Below, in pieces: positions 29,801-38,573 of a stretch of 64,000 nucleotides of DNA (position 1 is the stretch's first letter; every line of letters begins with the position of its first letter). The position numbers and the translations under genes are program-made. The DNA is from Nakaseomyces glabratus (Eukaryota; Ascomycota; Saccharomycetes; Saccharomycetales; Saccharomycetaceae), in contig NC_088958.1 of NCBI RefSeq assembly GCF_010111755.1, positions 62,001 through 126,000 on the forward strand, given 5' to 3'. Under the pieces are notes generated by a model. The model saw nothing but the letters and a program-made list of their open reading frames with translations. It searched no databases and had not been told where the DNA came from.

Positions 29801-31274
29801 TGTTCACTGCAATCCGCTTTTTATCAAGTTTATCCCTAATTCTATTTCCTCTAATAAGTGAGGTTAGAGATACAAAATCAACTGACTTCTCAATTGACCT
29901 CCATTTATGCGATTTTGTTCCTTTCATCTTTCTCAATGAATTAGCCCTTATTAGAGACTGTAGCCCAACCACATCTTCTTTAAATAGAGACAAAAGCTGG
30001 TTCTGTAAGTAGATCTGGTATCTTATATTAACACCTTTAGTCATAGCTTGAATTTTCATAACGCAATCGAGGAATTCTTCTTCATTCATTCTTGTTTTCC
30101 TGGTAGGTGAATACCTAGATGGAGAGTATTTATAAGTAGAATAATGACTCAATTCACTATCGCGATACTGACTTCTACGCATATAGAAATCTGTGTCAAA
30201 TGTAAGGTATTTGGAAATTGATGGAGAATAATAGGAGAAACTAGTCATTTTCGAAGGAGAGTATGATAAACTTGGGGTTTTCGCAAATATATTTGCAGCC
30301 GAGGGACCATCTTTTAAGCTCATATATTCATCTGTCTTTGATGTGTCTAAAACCTTAGATACAGGTGTTTTAAATGAAGAAATATAAGTAGGTCTACCCT
30401 CAGCCTTCGGTTTAATAGGTGTTTTAGGTTGTTGTTCCATAGTGTTGACTTTTTTATCCTTTGTGATAGAAGAACTAAAATCCTGAATTAGTCCTTCGGA
30501 TTTTGGAATGTCAACTTTTTTAGGACTAGGTACAGCGCTAGTGTTAGCTAGTGATCCAAAGTCCTTTATTCTTGGCCATGCTCTTCTACAGACTTGAATA
30601 TCTTCTTTTGTACAAACCATCGTTCCAGATACATTCTTAATATCTGGCGTGGTTCCTGGCCATTTCTTGTTAATTATGCTAATCATGATGTGTAGTGTTT
30701 CGAATACATGAGGCAAGTCCTTTTTGTTATACAGATCTTGTAGCTCAAACCTAAAAGAATCTGGAACACCAACATGCTCAACCAAACTGAAGAATGCGTT
30801 AATGTTCTGAGTATGCTTGAATTGTAGTTTATCACCTGCTGGGAACACGGATGGAGCAAGTGCCGGGTTGATCTTGTTGGTAACCTTTGCCAAAAAAACA
30901 CCATCTCTCATAACATCACCTGTTGCAAGCTCTGTAACGGAAGGTAATTCTTCTGAGATAACAGATTCGATCCAGACTTTGACTTCATGAACTCTGCAAA
31001 GGAACTCGTAGTACCTTAACTCATCTGCAGTAAATGCTTTAGAGACAGACTGACTCTTGGTTGGTGTCTGGGGCAGATCAAATGATTTCTTGTAACCCTG
31101 GTTCTCTTTGTCGGCCATACTTAAAGATACTGGGGATGATAGTTTTGACTTAACTGGGGATGGGGAGAGTAAGTTGGTTTTGGAAGAGGATTTTAGCCCT
31201 AATGGCGATACAGGAGATTCATTTGTATTGACCAGATCAACATACCGCTGCAAGAACGAGTTGCTATCAGTCAT
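26847..31274 (-). CDS. IQG1: IQGAP-family cytokinesis scaffold Iqg1
   Basis: A 1475-residue protein (S. cerevisiae Iqg1 is 1495) starting at the ATG at 31274; the frame runs four codons further to a TTG. Iqg1 recruits actin and myosin to the bud-neck contractile ring. Layout: Ser/Pro-rich N-tail with several S/T-P sites (possible Cdk targets); calponin-homology domain about residues 88-205 (RVHEVKVWIESV, RDGVFLAKVTNKINP, FKHTQNINAFFSLVEHVGVP); a long run of IQ motifs recognisable as repeated IQ-x3-RG/R blocks about 410-735 (for example SLIRGNRIR, GLLRGKLAR, SLIRGALQRG), binding Mlc1/calmodulin; a RasGAP-related domain about 830-1150; and the RasGAP C-terminal domain up to the end. The RasGAP-like domain is expected to be non-catalytic in this family. 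Confidence 0.95.
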   Translation of the reverse strand: MTDSNSFLQRYVDLVNTNESPVSPLGLKSSSKTNLLSPSPVKSKLSSPVSLSMADKENQGYKKSFDLPQTPTKSQSVSKAFTADELRYYEFLCRVHEVKVWIESVISEELPSVTELATGDVMRDGVFLAKVTNKINPALAPSVFPAGDKLQFKHTQNINAFFSLVEHVGVPDSFRFELQDLYNKKDLPHVFETLHIMISIINKKWPGTTPDIKNVSGTMVCTKEDIQVCRRAWPRIKDFGSLANTSAVPSPKKVDIPKSEGLIQDFSSSITKDKKVNTMEQQPKTPIKPKAEGRPTYISSFKTPVSKVLDTSKTDEYMSLKDGPSAANIFAKTPSLSYSPSKMTSFSYYSPSISKYLTFDTDFYMRRSQYRDSELSHYSTYKYSPSRYSPTRKTRMNEEEFLDCVMKIQAMTKGVNIRYQIYLQNQLLSLFKEDVVGLQSLIRANSLRKMKGTKSHKWRSIEKSVDFVSLTSLIRGNRIRDKLDKKRIAVNRKESSIILFQSICHGILARRNATVLSSYVKNNTTIVTIMQGLLRGKLARNVVSHTSKDLHANIPCLTDIQATVRSILVRQCIDNRRKAFFAPSISSSLEAFQTVGRSLLQRREIQRINIELSESHKLIALLKGHSVRRRIGRCQTDLSSELEPAIGFQALVRGILVRYTLDLVDDIVEYHQIEVLQSLIRGALQRGAIKENTHHYRKNISHIIQIQSHIRMFQMKTAYQELMTYPNPSLWSVKKFVHLLNNRKSIESIQDEVETYQASLDSENMKKTKVLREIKHQLDLLDVLERQNLAKGINHGTFSKIKSKVPNSNYPGFEGLFYLLQVDPSYWKLMAAKEKEFSMRNIYSTFTTTNKKMEERERRLFMKLVSELLQQDIQECTSVGEFMAFSSPSWKLLLDEFIEKEYSEAFELFVPVLSFLGNRETDFTSDPYVLYEKFYSEAPSSQPIENQRVKNEFIKNLRNIWHAIEMIAEIFSRKTNEIPVELRYICTKTLCYFADKNICEEEALKAISMVLIESFIEHFMVNFQKFGFDQYNDENINDKIKVVIESLRIVFLQTSFDGYHKPLNQYSGEIRPHIKNLLYNLLVDLEYEQVGYAEIYNDMVSTSPVLELLSSKVIEVAQMFSDYSEDFTDLDPIQDVLKTMDFKLMSNNSGRVTLELDSSSYRFLTGDDGIRKVYDQVKRAFVIMIQVEDVETNLYDLSVSSVLPQDEPVFQELLRNNIGLEKDSFVSKLTPRTYFTLKNETLRNIQELTTAKVICMKDNKLQNFLNDIANTIKNPDYALHFVEKEVEMTNRTLVEIQNVNHKLESELRNMRSFVSSTISDIQKTSDFTPHHKGALGNLKSAYKKVQNKDSKLDGLKYKWNARQLYEKGILKRIQGENLGKHSVKVFGSSGPKFPDINFRISTTNGSRFGIQMTDKRKGPEHKHMDITDFFEFRDLLEKQAKNPKGTITLLNRKVDLNVAELLKLVTTAFYYRQSI

Positions 31275-31716
31275 ATCCGCTGTCAAACTTTTATATAGTT
31301 CTCTAATCCTTCAAAATGCTGTCCTTTTTGTTGTTATATGGAATAGCTTTAGAAACTCAGAAAGCTAGCTTTTTAACGCTTTCGAACTCTCGAGCCTCAA
31401 AGAGTCGCTGTTTAAGAATCAAGATATCCATCCCTTCCAAGATGCCGATCAAAAGTTCACTCTCACAATACTCTGCCCTTGGAAACTAGTCTCTAAACAA
31501 GAAGTAAATAGCTGATGAGCCCATCGAGAGTATATTTTTGGCAAAATGGGAATATTTACCATTTGCCCGATTAGGAAATCATATGAACACGCTGCGCACT
31601 TTTCTGTGCAAATGAAAAAAATGTCAATATGCTAATTCCACTTTATAGCTTTATAGTGGAGCATAGTCGTCCTTAGCATAACGATTGGCACTAACAACTG
31701 TTTCTTTTCACGCATA
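31275..31716. other. IQG1 promoter and CIN2 downstream region, no gene seen
   Basis: About 440 bp holding the IQG1 promoter and CIN2 3' flank. No assigned motif. HSP82, which lies next to CIN2 (on the other side) in S. cerevisiae, is not present in this window. Confidence 0.55.
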
Positions 31717-32553
31717 TTACATTACTATGCCCCTTTCGGCAGCGATGTATGCTTCCCTGAGCTTTATGGGGTCCTGGTCCTGGTCGGGTAATGGTGGGCC
31801 CCATTTATAAGGCGGTTTATCTGTATGGGCTTTGAACACATTAAAGTTCCTGATAGCGATCAAGTCCTGTGCAGTCGAGTGGAAAGTTACTTCGTCGCAG
31901 TCCTCAATAATCACTGTCTGAGCGCTGGCTGTGTTATCTGCGGGCTCCACCTGTATTTGGCAATTGACCAAGTTATGCAGTCTTATCTGCACTTTCTCTC
32001 CGAACCTCAGCCTTATCAACAGCGTAGTGTGCTCACAGTCTGTAACAAAGATGCTTCCTAGCATCTGCGGTACGTTGAGCGATACCACTGTGTTTCTTGC
32101 ATGTGCCATTGAGAATGCCGACATGGCGTCGTTGCTGGCACCATCGTAGAGCACCACGCACCTGTCGAGTCTGTCCAGGTTGAATACCCGCTTCATCTGC
32201 ATCTCGCTGAGCTCCAGTACTGCGTCTACATGCTGCAACGGTGGCGTGGACCTTGCGGCAGGGTCACCCGCCGGTGCCTCGGTGCTTGTCTTCAACCTCG
32301 GTGTGTGCTTGAACCTGAACCTGAGGCGCTGCCCGTGTGGGCCCTGTCCCGAGCCCCCGCCGGAGCCCCCGCCGGAGTTCCTCCATGCGAACAGCGCGTC
32401 GAACCGCCGCTTGCACTTCTCCCGGTCGTACTTGGTCAGGTCTGCGATGCGTTCGTTGAACTGTGCGTACGCGCAGTCCAGCTCCGCTAGCCATTGCTCC
32501 TGCGCTTCCTCGGCTGTGTCCTCGAGCCGCCGCAGCTGCTGTGCGATGTCCAT
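31717..32553 (-). CDS. CIN2: Tubulin folding cofactor C homologue Cin2
   Basis: A 278-residue protein if read from the ATG at 32553, close to S. cerevisiae Cin2 (268); the frame continues to an earlier ATG at 32661, giving 314 residues with a Cys-rich prefix of no obvious family similarity. Cin2 is the GTPase-activating partner of the Arl2-like GTPase Cin4 in beta-tubulin folding. Seen: an N-terminal helical domain (QQLRRLEDTAEEAQEQW), a Gly/Ser linker, and a C-terminal beta-helix TBCC domain with NTVVSLNVPQMLGSIFVTDC and QIRLHN, where the arginine corresponds to the catalytic arginine finger of cofactor C. The frame is continuous here, whereas I recall an intron in S. cerevisiae CIN2. The gene is strikingly G+C-rich. 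Confidence 0.88.
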   Translation of the reverse strand: MDIAQQLRRLEDTAEEAQEQWLAELDCAYAQFNERIADLTKYDREKCKRRFDALFAWRNSGGGSGGGSGQGPHGQRLRFRFKHTPRLKTSTEAPAGDPAARSTPPLQHVDAVLELSEMQMKRVFNLDRLDRCVVLYDGASNDAMSAFSMAHARNTVVSLNVPQMLGSIFVTDCEHTTLLIRLRFGEKVQIRLHNLVNCQIQVEPADNTASAQTVIIEDCDEVTFHSTAQDLIAIRNFNVFKAHTDKPPYKWGPPLPDQDQDPIKLREAYIAAERGIVM

Positions 32554-32716
32554 CTCTGGCTGCACTACGACACCACAGCAGACCGCAGGCTCCGTGGCTA
32601 GCCCTTTGCTTATATGCCACTCCATGCATAGGTGGGGCCCATTGGGTTGATGGGACTTCATCTACTCATTTTGGGACCTGGTACGAGCCCTTCTGAGAGC
32701 ACATTAACTTGGAAGA

Positions 32717-32724
32717 GCGATGAG
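32717..32724 (+). promoter_or_regulatory. PAC motif GCGATGAG
   Basis: Exact GCGATGAG, the binding core of Dot6/Tod6 at ribosome-biogenesis promoters, 216 bp upstream of the chosen YAR1 start. Confidence 0.6.
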
Positions 32725-32756
32725 GGCCCTCGATGGAAAAAAATGAGTGAAAAGTT

Positions 32757-32764
32757 GCGATGAG
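32757..32764 (+). promoter_or_regulatory. PAC motif GCGATGAG
   Basis: Exact GCGATGAGC. The ATG inside this motif (32760) is in frame with YAR1 and would give a 253-residue form; because it is part of a promoter motif and the encoded extension is low-complexity, it is unlikely to be the real start. Confidence 0.65.
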
Positions 32765-32889
32765 CAATGAAGAGATGGTGGGAGTATGGCAGAGACTTGC
32801 AGAGTCTTGTAGCAGTGCAGAGTTTAGGTGTGGTATTGTATTGCGATCTGGAAGAGGTATAAGGTACCAGGTACAGGAGTCAAAGTACA

Positions 32890-32937
32890 AGAGACAAGGT
32901 ACAAAAGACAAAAGACAAGAGACAAGAGACAAGATAA
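32890..32937 (+). repeat. AGACAAG-type heptamer repeat
   Basis: About six imperfect copies of an AGACAAG/AAGACAA unit in the YAR1 5' leader, directly before the ATG. Confidence 0.75.
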
Positions 32938-32939
32938 AG

Positions 32940-33521
32940 ATGTCGTTGCATGAAAAGCCGCTAGAGCAGGAGGACCAGGACGCCGTTATTCTCGATGCCA
33001 GGGCTGGTGATCTGGAGTCGCTGCAGGAGATATTCACTACGCTGATACATCCGAAGCTGTTGGCTACGTGTGTGAGCTCTGACAACGGGTCTACTGCGCT
33101 GCACATGGCAGCTGCGAACGGGCACTTGGAAGTGGTGAAGTACATAATGGAGCAGGTGAAGCAGAGTGCGGATGCTGGCGCTGTGGGGCGGTATGTGAAC
33201 CTGCAGAACAAGACCGGGAACACGGCGCTGCACTGGGCTACGCTGAACGGCAAGCTGGATGTTGTTCAGTACCTGTGTGACGAGTGCGATGCCGACCCGT
33301 TTGTGAAGAACGAGTTCGGACACGACCCGATCTTTGAAGCGGAGAACAACGGCAAGGAGGAAGTGGAGAACTACTTCTTGAAGAAGTTTGACGTGGAGCC
33401 CGAGTCTGAGTCTGAGTCTGAGGACGACGTCAAAGTATCCCACGGTACAGAGATCGAGCAAGTCACCAAGGAGGCCACAGAAGTGCTCGCCAAGCAGACA
33501 GAGTCGCTGCAACTGGAGTAG
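32940..33521 (+). CDS. YAR1: Ankyrin-repeat chaperone of Rps3, Yar1
   Basis: A 193-residue protein from the ATG at 32940 (S. cerevisiae Yar1 is 200). Yar1 binds newly made ribosomal protein Rps3, keeps it soluble and accompanies it to the nucleus for 40S assembly. Seen: two clear ankyrin repeats, NGSTALHMAAANGHLEVVKYI and KTGNTALHWATLNGKLDVVQYL, with a third degenerate repeat NEFGHDPIFEAENNGKEEV, then an acidic tail containing a Ser-Glu repeat (SESESESEDD) that suits binding a basic ribosomal protein. An in-frame upstream ATG at 32760 lies inside a PAC motif and is rejected. In S. cerevisiae HSP82 lies between CIN2 and YAR1; here it is gone. Confidence 0.92.
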   Translation: MSLHEKPLEQEDQDAVILDARAGDLESLQEIFTTLIHPKLLATCVSSDNGSTALHMAAANGHLEVVKYIMEQVKQSADAGAVGRYVNLQNKTGNTALHWATLNGKLDVVQYLCDECDADPFVKNEFGHDPIFEAENNGKEEVENYFLKKFDVEPESESESEDDVKVSHGTEIEQVTKEATEVLAKQTESLQLE

Positions 33522-33871
33522 ACACAAGAGATATCTAAAGACATCTAACATAGGATCAAATAGCAAAGTAGATAGGATCAAATAGCATATACAATCACAT
33601 GGGATATCACGCAGCTCACTACACTCTGGGCAATTGGTGAAAGCTTCGAGTTGGGAGAAAAGAGCATTGCCTGCGGGTGTTTCAGTGGCACCAAGGCGAA
33701 TGACAAAAAATTTTTTTGCAAAAAAATTTTGGAAAAAAAAAAGTTGAAAAAAGTGAAGCTGCGGGCGTTTCAGTACTGATGGGATAATAAAGAAGAGAAG
33801 ATATTTAGCAATAGTAGTTGCAAAGGTAGTTGCTTGGAACCATAGAAGTGAGCTAAGCGAGCCTAAGCGAG
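33522..33871. promoter_or_regulatory. SUI3 promoter region
   Basis: 350 bp between YAR1 and SUI3. It carries A/T runs resembling RRPE (AAAAATTTT blocks at about 33704-33731) and a 16-bp direct repeat, CTGCGGGYGTTTCAGT, at 33671-33686 and 33759-33774 (one mismatch). Confidence 0.6.
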
Positions 33872-34618
33872 ATGAGTGATATTGAAGTGAAGAAGGTTGT
33901 TGACGATCCATTTGCCGGGTTGAAGAAGAAGAAGAAGAAGAGCAAGAGCGTGAAGGAGGAGGAAGTTGGAGCTGACGAGGTTACTGAGGCGCTTAGTGAG
34001 CTTACTTTGAAGAAGAAGAAGAAGAAGTCGAAGGAGGTTACTGATGAGTTTGAGAAGGAGCTGGCCAAGGCCGGTCTTACAGGCGAGAGCAATAGCAAGG
34101 AGTCTTCGGTGGGCCAGGAGTCCTCTATACAGCAGAACGTCGGTCTGCCATACCCTGAGTTGCTGTCCAGGTTTTTCAATATTCTAAGGGAGAACAACCC
34201 AGAGTTGGCTGGCGACAGAAGCGGTCCTAAGTTCAGAATCCCTCCTCCAGTCTGTTTGCGTGACGGTAAGAAGACTATTTTCTCTAACATCGAAGAAATC
34301 TCCGAAAAGCTGCAGAGATCCACAGAGCACTTGATCCAGTACCTGTTTGCTGAATTGGGTACTTCTGGTTCCGTCGACGGTCAAAAGAGACTGGTCATCA
34401 AGGGTAAGTTCCAGTCCAAGCAGATGGAAAACGTGCTAAGAAGATACATTCTGGAATACGTGACATGTAAGACTTGTAAGAGTATCAACACAGAGCTAAA
34501 GAAGGAACAATCCAACAGATTGTTCTTCATGGTTTGTAAGAGTTGTGGTTCCACCAGATCCGTCTCTTCCATTAAGACAGGTTTCCAAGCCACTGTCGGT
34601 AAGAGAAGAAAGATGTAA
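33872..34618 (+). CDS. SUI3: Translation initiation factor eIF2 beta subunit
   Basis: A 248-residue protein (S. cerevisiae Sui3 is 285). eIF2-beta is part of the ternary complex that delivers initiator tRNA to the 40S subunit and docks eIF5 and eIF2B through its lysine boxes. Seen: lysine boxes at about residues 18-25 and 47-54 only; the first of the three boxes of S. cerevisiae is missing, and an in-frame stop 18 bp before the ATG excludes a longer start. Then the alpha/beta core ([52 protein letters not shown]) and the C-terminal C4 zinc ribbon (CKTC and CKSC). Strong sequence conservation makes the call safe. Confidence 0.97.
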   Translation: MSDIEVKKVVDDPFAGLKKKKKKSKSVKEEEVGADEVTEALSELTLKKKKKKSKEVTDEFEKELAKAGLTGESNSKESSVGQESSIQQNVGLPYPELLSRFFNILRENNPELAGDRSGPKFRIPPPVCLRDGKKTIFSNIEEISEKLQRSTEHLIQYLFAELGTSGSVDGQKRLVIKGKFQSKQMENVLRRYILEYVTCKTCKSINTELKKEQSNRLFFMVCKSCGSTRSVSSIKTGFQATVGKRRKM

Positions 34619-35288
34619 AATTGCTAGACTGATTCACCATTTTTAATAATAGAAAAAAAAACAACGAAAAGAACGATTTCATCAATAAAACATCATTAAT
34701 CAGACGTGCAAATCACCAAAATCAGTTAATGGAGACAAAAGGAATAAAGATTATAGTAACTTGAATTTGTTCCGCATCTTTCACATTTACCACAAGCAAT
34801 TACTAAAAGAAAAAAAAGACTAAAACTCGTGGTTATATGAAGATACCCTTCTACTAATGAAATACTGAAGATGTAACTCTCATATAATTTCATGAAGTTT
34901 TACTTAAGAAACATGACAAAAGATAACTCAGGAGAAGCATGGGAAATGGGGTACTTGTCGTATAGTTCCTCAATTACTTAATGGTAATCCGCAACTATTC
35001 GAATTTGCATAAAAATATACCTTTCCACTTCCTTTCTTGAAATCTCCGTTATCTTATTATCATATCCTATATATACAAACTGCTTTCATAACTCTCATAT
35101 ATGTAATTTAATCATCCATATTTTCAGTTAAAGTAATTATTCCATCAAAATCTAGTATGCATTGCGTAAAACGAGTACGGACGGTATGCTTGATAACTAA
35201 CCATAAAAAACAGACTATGACATTAGACCAGCTATGTATTTAAACCGTATATGTGTTAGAATATGTTAAACTCCTCCTTTAGTAATGA
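34619..35288. other. Convergent SUI3 / ENV7 spacer, no gene seen
   Basis: About 670 bp, AT-rich, between convergent genes, unusually long for a convergent spacer. No coding frame, tRNA box or clear snoRNA box pair is recognised. Confidence 0.55.
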
Positions 35289-36488
35289 CTAACTTTGCAA
35301 TTGCTGCAAGTTGTTGAGTACAATGCTAACAGATGGCCTTTCAGAAGGATCCACTTGCAGACATGATCTTATAATATCCAATATGCTATCAGAGTAACGC
35401 GATTGTGAAGGGAAACTGAACTTGCCGGTGGATATAGCATATTTTATCGACGCACCATATAATTGCTCTTCTCTTTCAAAAGGGTTCATACCAAACAAAA
35501 GTGCATAACAGATACAACCGAATGACCAAACATCTACTTTCGTGCTCAATTTCGAGTTGGTCTTAAGGTCTAGAAACTCGGGCGCCATATAGCTATTAAA
35601 ATTATCATCTACCCATTCTCTTAATCGATTTAACTGCTTCGCAGTTTTGATTTCAACATCAGCCTTCGAACAAGAACCCAATTCTGAAATAATTGGTAAC
35701 CCATTCGAGGAGAATATAATATTCGATGGAGATAACATCTTATGACTGTAGGAAACAGGCACAACTGAAGTAGTAGATATAGAGTCCAGTTCAAGAAGAT
35801 GTTCATCCATGGACAAACCTGCTTCATCCGTGTAAGAAGCAGAAATCTTATCCCTGTCATCTCCCAAGTTATCTGATAAATTGAAGTCCGTGTTTACGTT
35901 ATCGGAAGCCCCTTCATCAACTCCTGTCGTCAATGTCCTTACCCCTCTAGGGGCACTGCTAGAATCATGCAAGCACAGCAAACCGCGAGCGATACCACAC
36001 ATTATGCGAATGCATTCACTTTCAGAGACAAATGTGCCATCCAGTATTCTGTCGTCGATCGAGTCCTGCAGCGAACCCAATGGGTAGTGTGGAAACACTA
36101 TATATATCGTCTTTGCTCCGTCCAGTTCTTGTATCACCTGTGAGTCAACGCTAGATACCACGTATGGGCTTTGGAATCTTTTATAGTTGTCTATCTCCCG
36201 CATAGCATCGGAGACATTGCTAATATTCCCGATGGGACACCGTATCCGCTTAAGAGTGTACGTATTCACACTCTCATATCCATCGTCATCGTCCCCACTT
36301 GCAGCAGCACTTAACAGAGGCATGCCATCTTCTAGCCGTACCAGATACAGGAAGGACATGTCATCCTCCTTCAGCAACCTCACTATCGAATACTTCCGTC
36401 CATTAACCAGCAAAAAAGTGTTAGAGAAATCGGGGCAAAACCCGCAGCACAGCACAGACAGCGGCCCGCTTAACCATTGCCACAGCAT
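35289..36488 (-). CDS. ENV7: Env7-like vacuolar kinase homologue with degenerate active site
   Basis: A 399-residue protein from the ATG at 36488 (a TTG ten codons earlier only extends the open frame); S. cerevisiae Env7 is 364. Env7 is a palmitoylated Ser/Thr kinase on the vacuole membrane that restrains fusion. The N-terminus keeps cysteines 14, 15 and 18 (LCCGFC) suited to palmitoylation, and family stretches such as REIDNYKRFQSPYVV, QDSIDDRILDGTFVSE and NPFEREEQLYGASIKYA. But the glycine loop reads LKEDDMSF (39-46) where S. cerevisiae has GEGG, HRD is HKM (249-251) and the metal-binding DFG/DLG is ELG (269-271). The beta-3 lysine (LK, 80) and the Asn five residues after HKM's His-plus-two are kept. 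It is therefore probably a pseudokinase. Confidence 0.9.
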   Translation of the reverse strand: MLWQWLSGPLSVLCCGFCPDFSNTFLLVNGRKYSIVRLLKEDDMSFLYLVRLEDGMPLLSAAASGDDDDGYESVNTYTLKRIRCPIGNISNVSDAMREIDNYKRFQSPYVVSSVDSQVIQELDGAKTIYIVFPHYPLGSLQDSIDDRILDGTFVSESECIRIMCGIARGLLCLHDSSSAPRGVRTLTTGVDEGASDNVNTDFNLSDNLGDDRDKISASYTDEAGLSMDEHLLELDSISTTSVVPVSYSHKMLSPSNIIFSSNGLPIISELGSCSKADVEIKTAKQLNRLREWVDDNFNSYMAPEFLDLKTNSKLSTKVDVWSFGCICYALLFGMNPFEREEQLYGASIKYAISTGKFSFPSQSRYSDSILDIIRSCLQVDPSERPSVSIVLNNLQQLQS

Positions 36489-36649
36489 CACTTCCACTTC
36501 TCGTCTACCATTAAACAATCACCTAGGCCACAGACAGTGCTTATTACTCCCAATAGCCAGTAACTCCTTCTTTTGAGTAACTTGGTGAGAATTTCGAGAT
36601 GAGCTTGCGGCCCAAAGCCCTTAAAATATTGCAAACTACGATTTCTTGA

Positions 36650-38209
<1,560 letters not shown>

Positions 38210-38573
38210 AATAAACAGCGCCCTATTCCCACCGAATATATATTAAAACTTATGTAAATGAAAGGTTTACAGTTGTATGTAAAAAAGAGAAGATGCATGC
38301 TAATTAAAAAAAGCATATGAAACAAATTAAATAAATGAAACCAAAATACACGTATCAAGAAGCTACAGTTAATTTGGTCTATATTCTTATTTGTTAGAAC
38401 TTTACATTATATGCATCAGTTTTCGCGTCATGCGTCACGTAATACAATAATATGCTATTTAGCGATGAGGTGAGACCGAATGGTAGAAATAGTACCTTCA
38501 TGAAGACCATAAGCTGGCTTGAAGCAACCTTAAGATTGAAGTTATATTAGGACATAAAGTATCAACGATAAGG
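38210..38573. other. RVB2 / RNH202 spacer at a synteny junction, with PAC motif
   Basis: 364 bp that joins the chromosome XVI-like block to the chromosome IV-like block. It carries a PAC motif (38462-38469) and a short direct repeat GCGTCATGCGTCACG near 38427. No tRNA or transposon remnant is seen. Confidence 0.6.
38462..38469 (+). promoter_or_regulatory. PAC motif GCGATGAG
   Basis: Exact GCGATGAGG 112 bp upstream of the RNH202 ATG, in the right orientation and distance for a ribosome-biogenesis type promoter. Confidence 0.5.

Larger units (their letters stand above)
32554..32939. promoter_or_regulatory. Divergent promoter region CIN2 / YAR1 with PAC motifs
   Basis: Shared promoter of CIN2 and YAR1 assuming the downstream starts at 32553 and 32940. 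It contains two PAC motifs, an A-rich RRPE-like block between them (about 32734-32755) and a short tandem repeat of an AGACAAG-type heptamer at about 32890-32935. Confidence 0.6.

Noticed and set aside
32961..33911. 316-residue minus-strand open frame
   Set aside because: Antisense to YAR1 and the SUI3 promoter; its low-complexity Phe/Leu/Gln sequence reflects the GC-rich coding strand and A-tracts.
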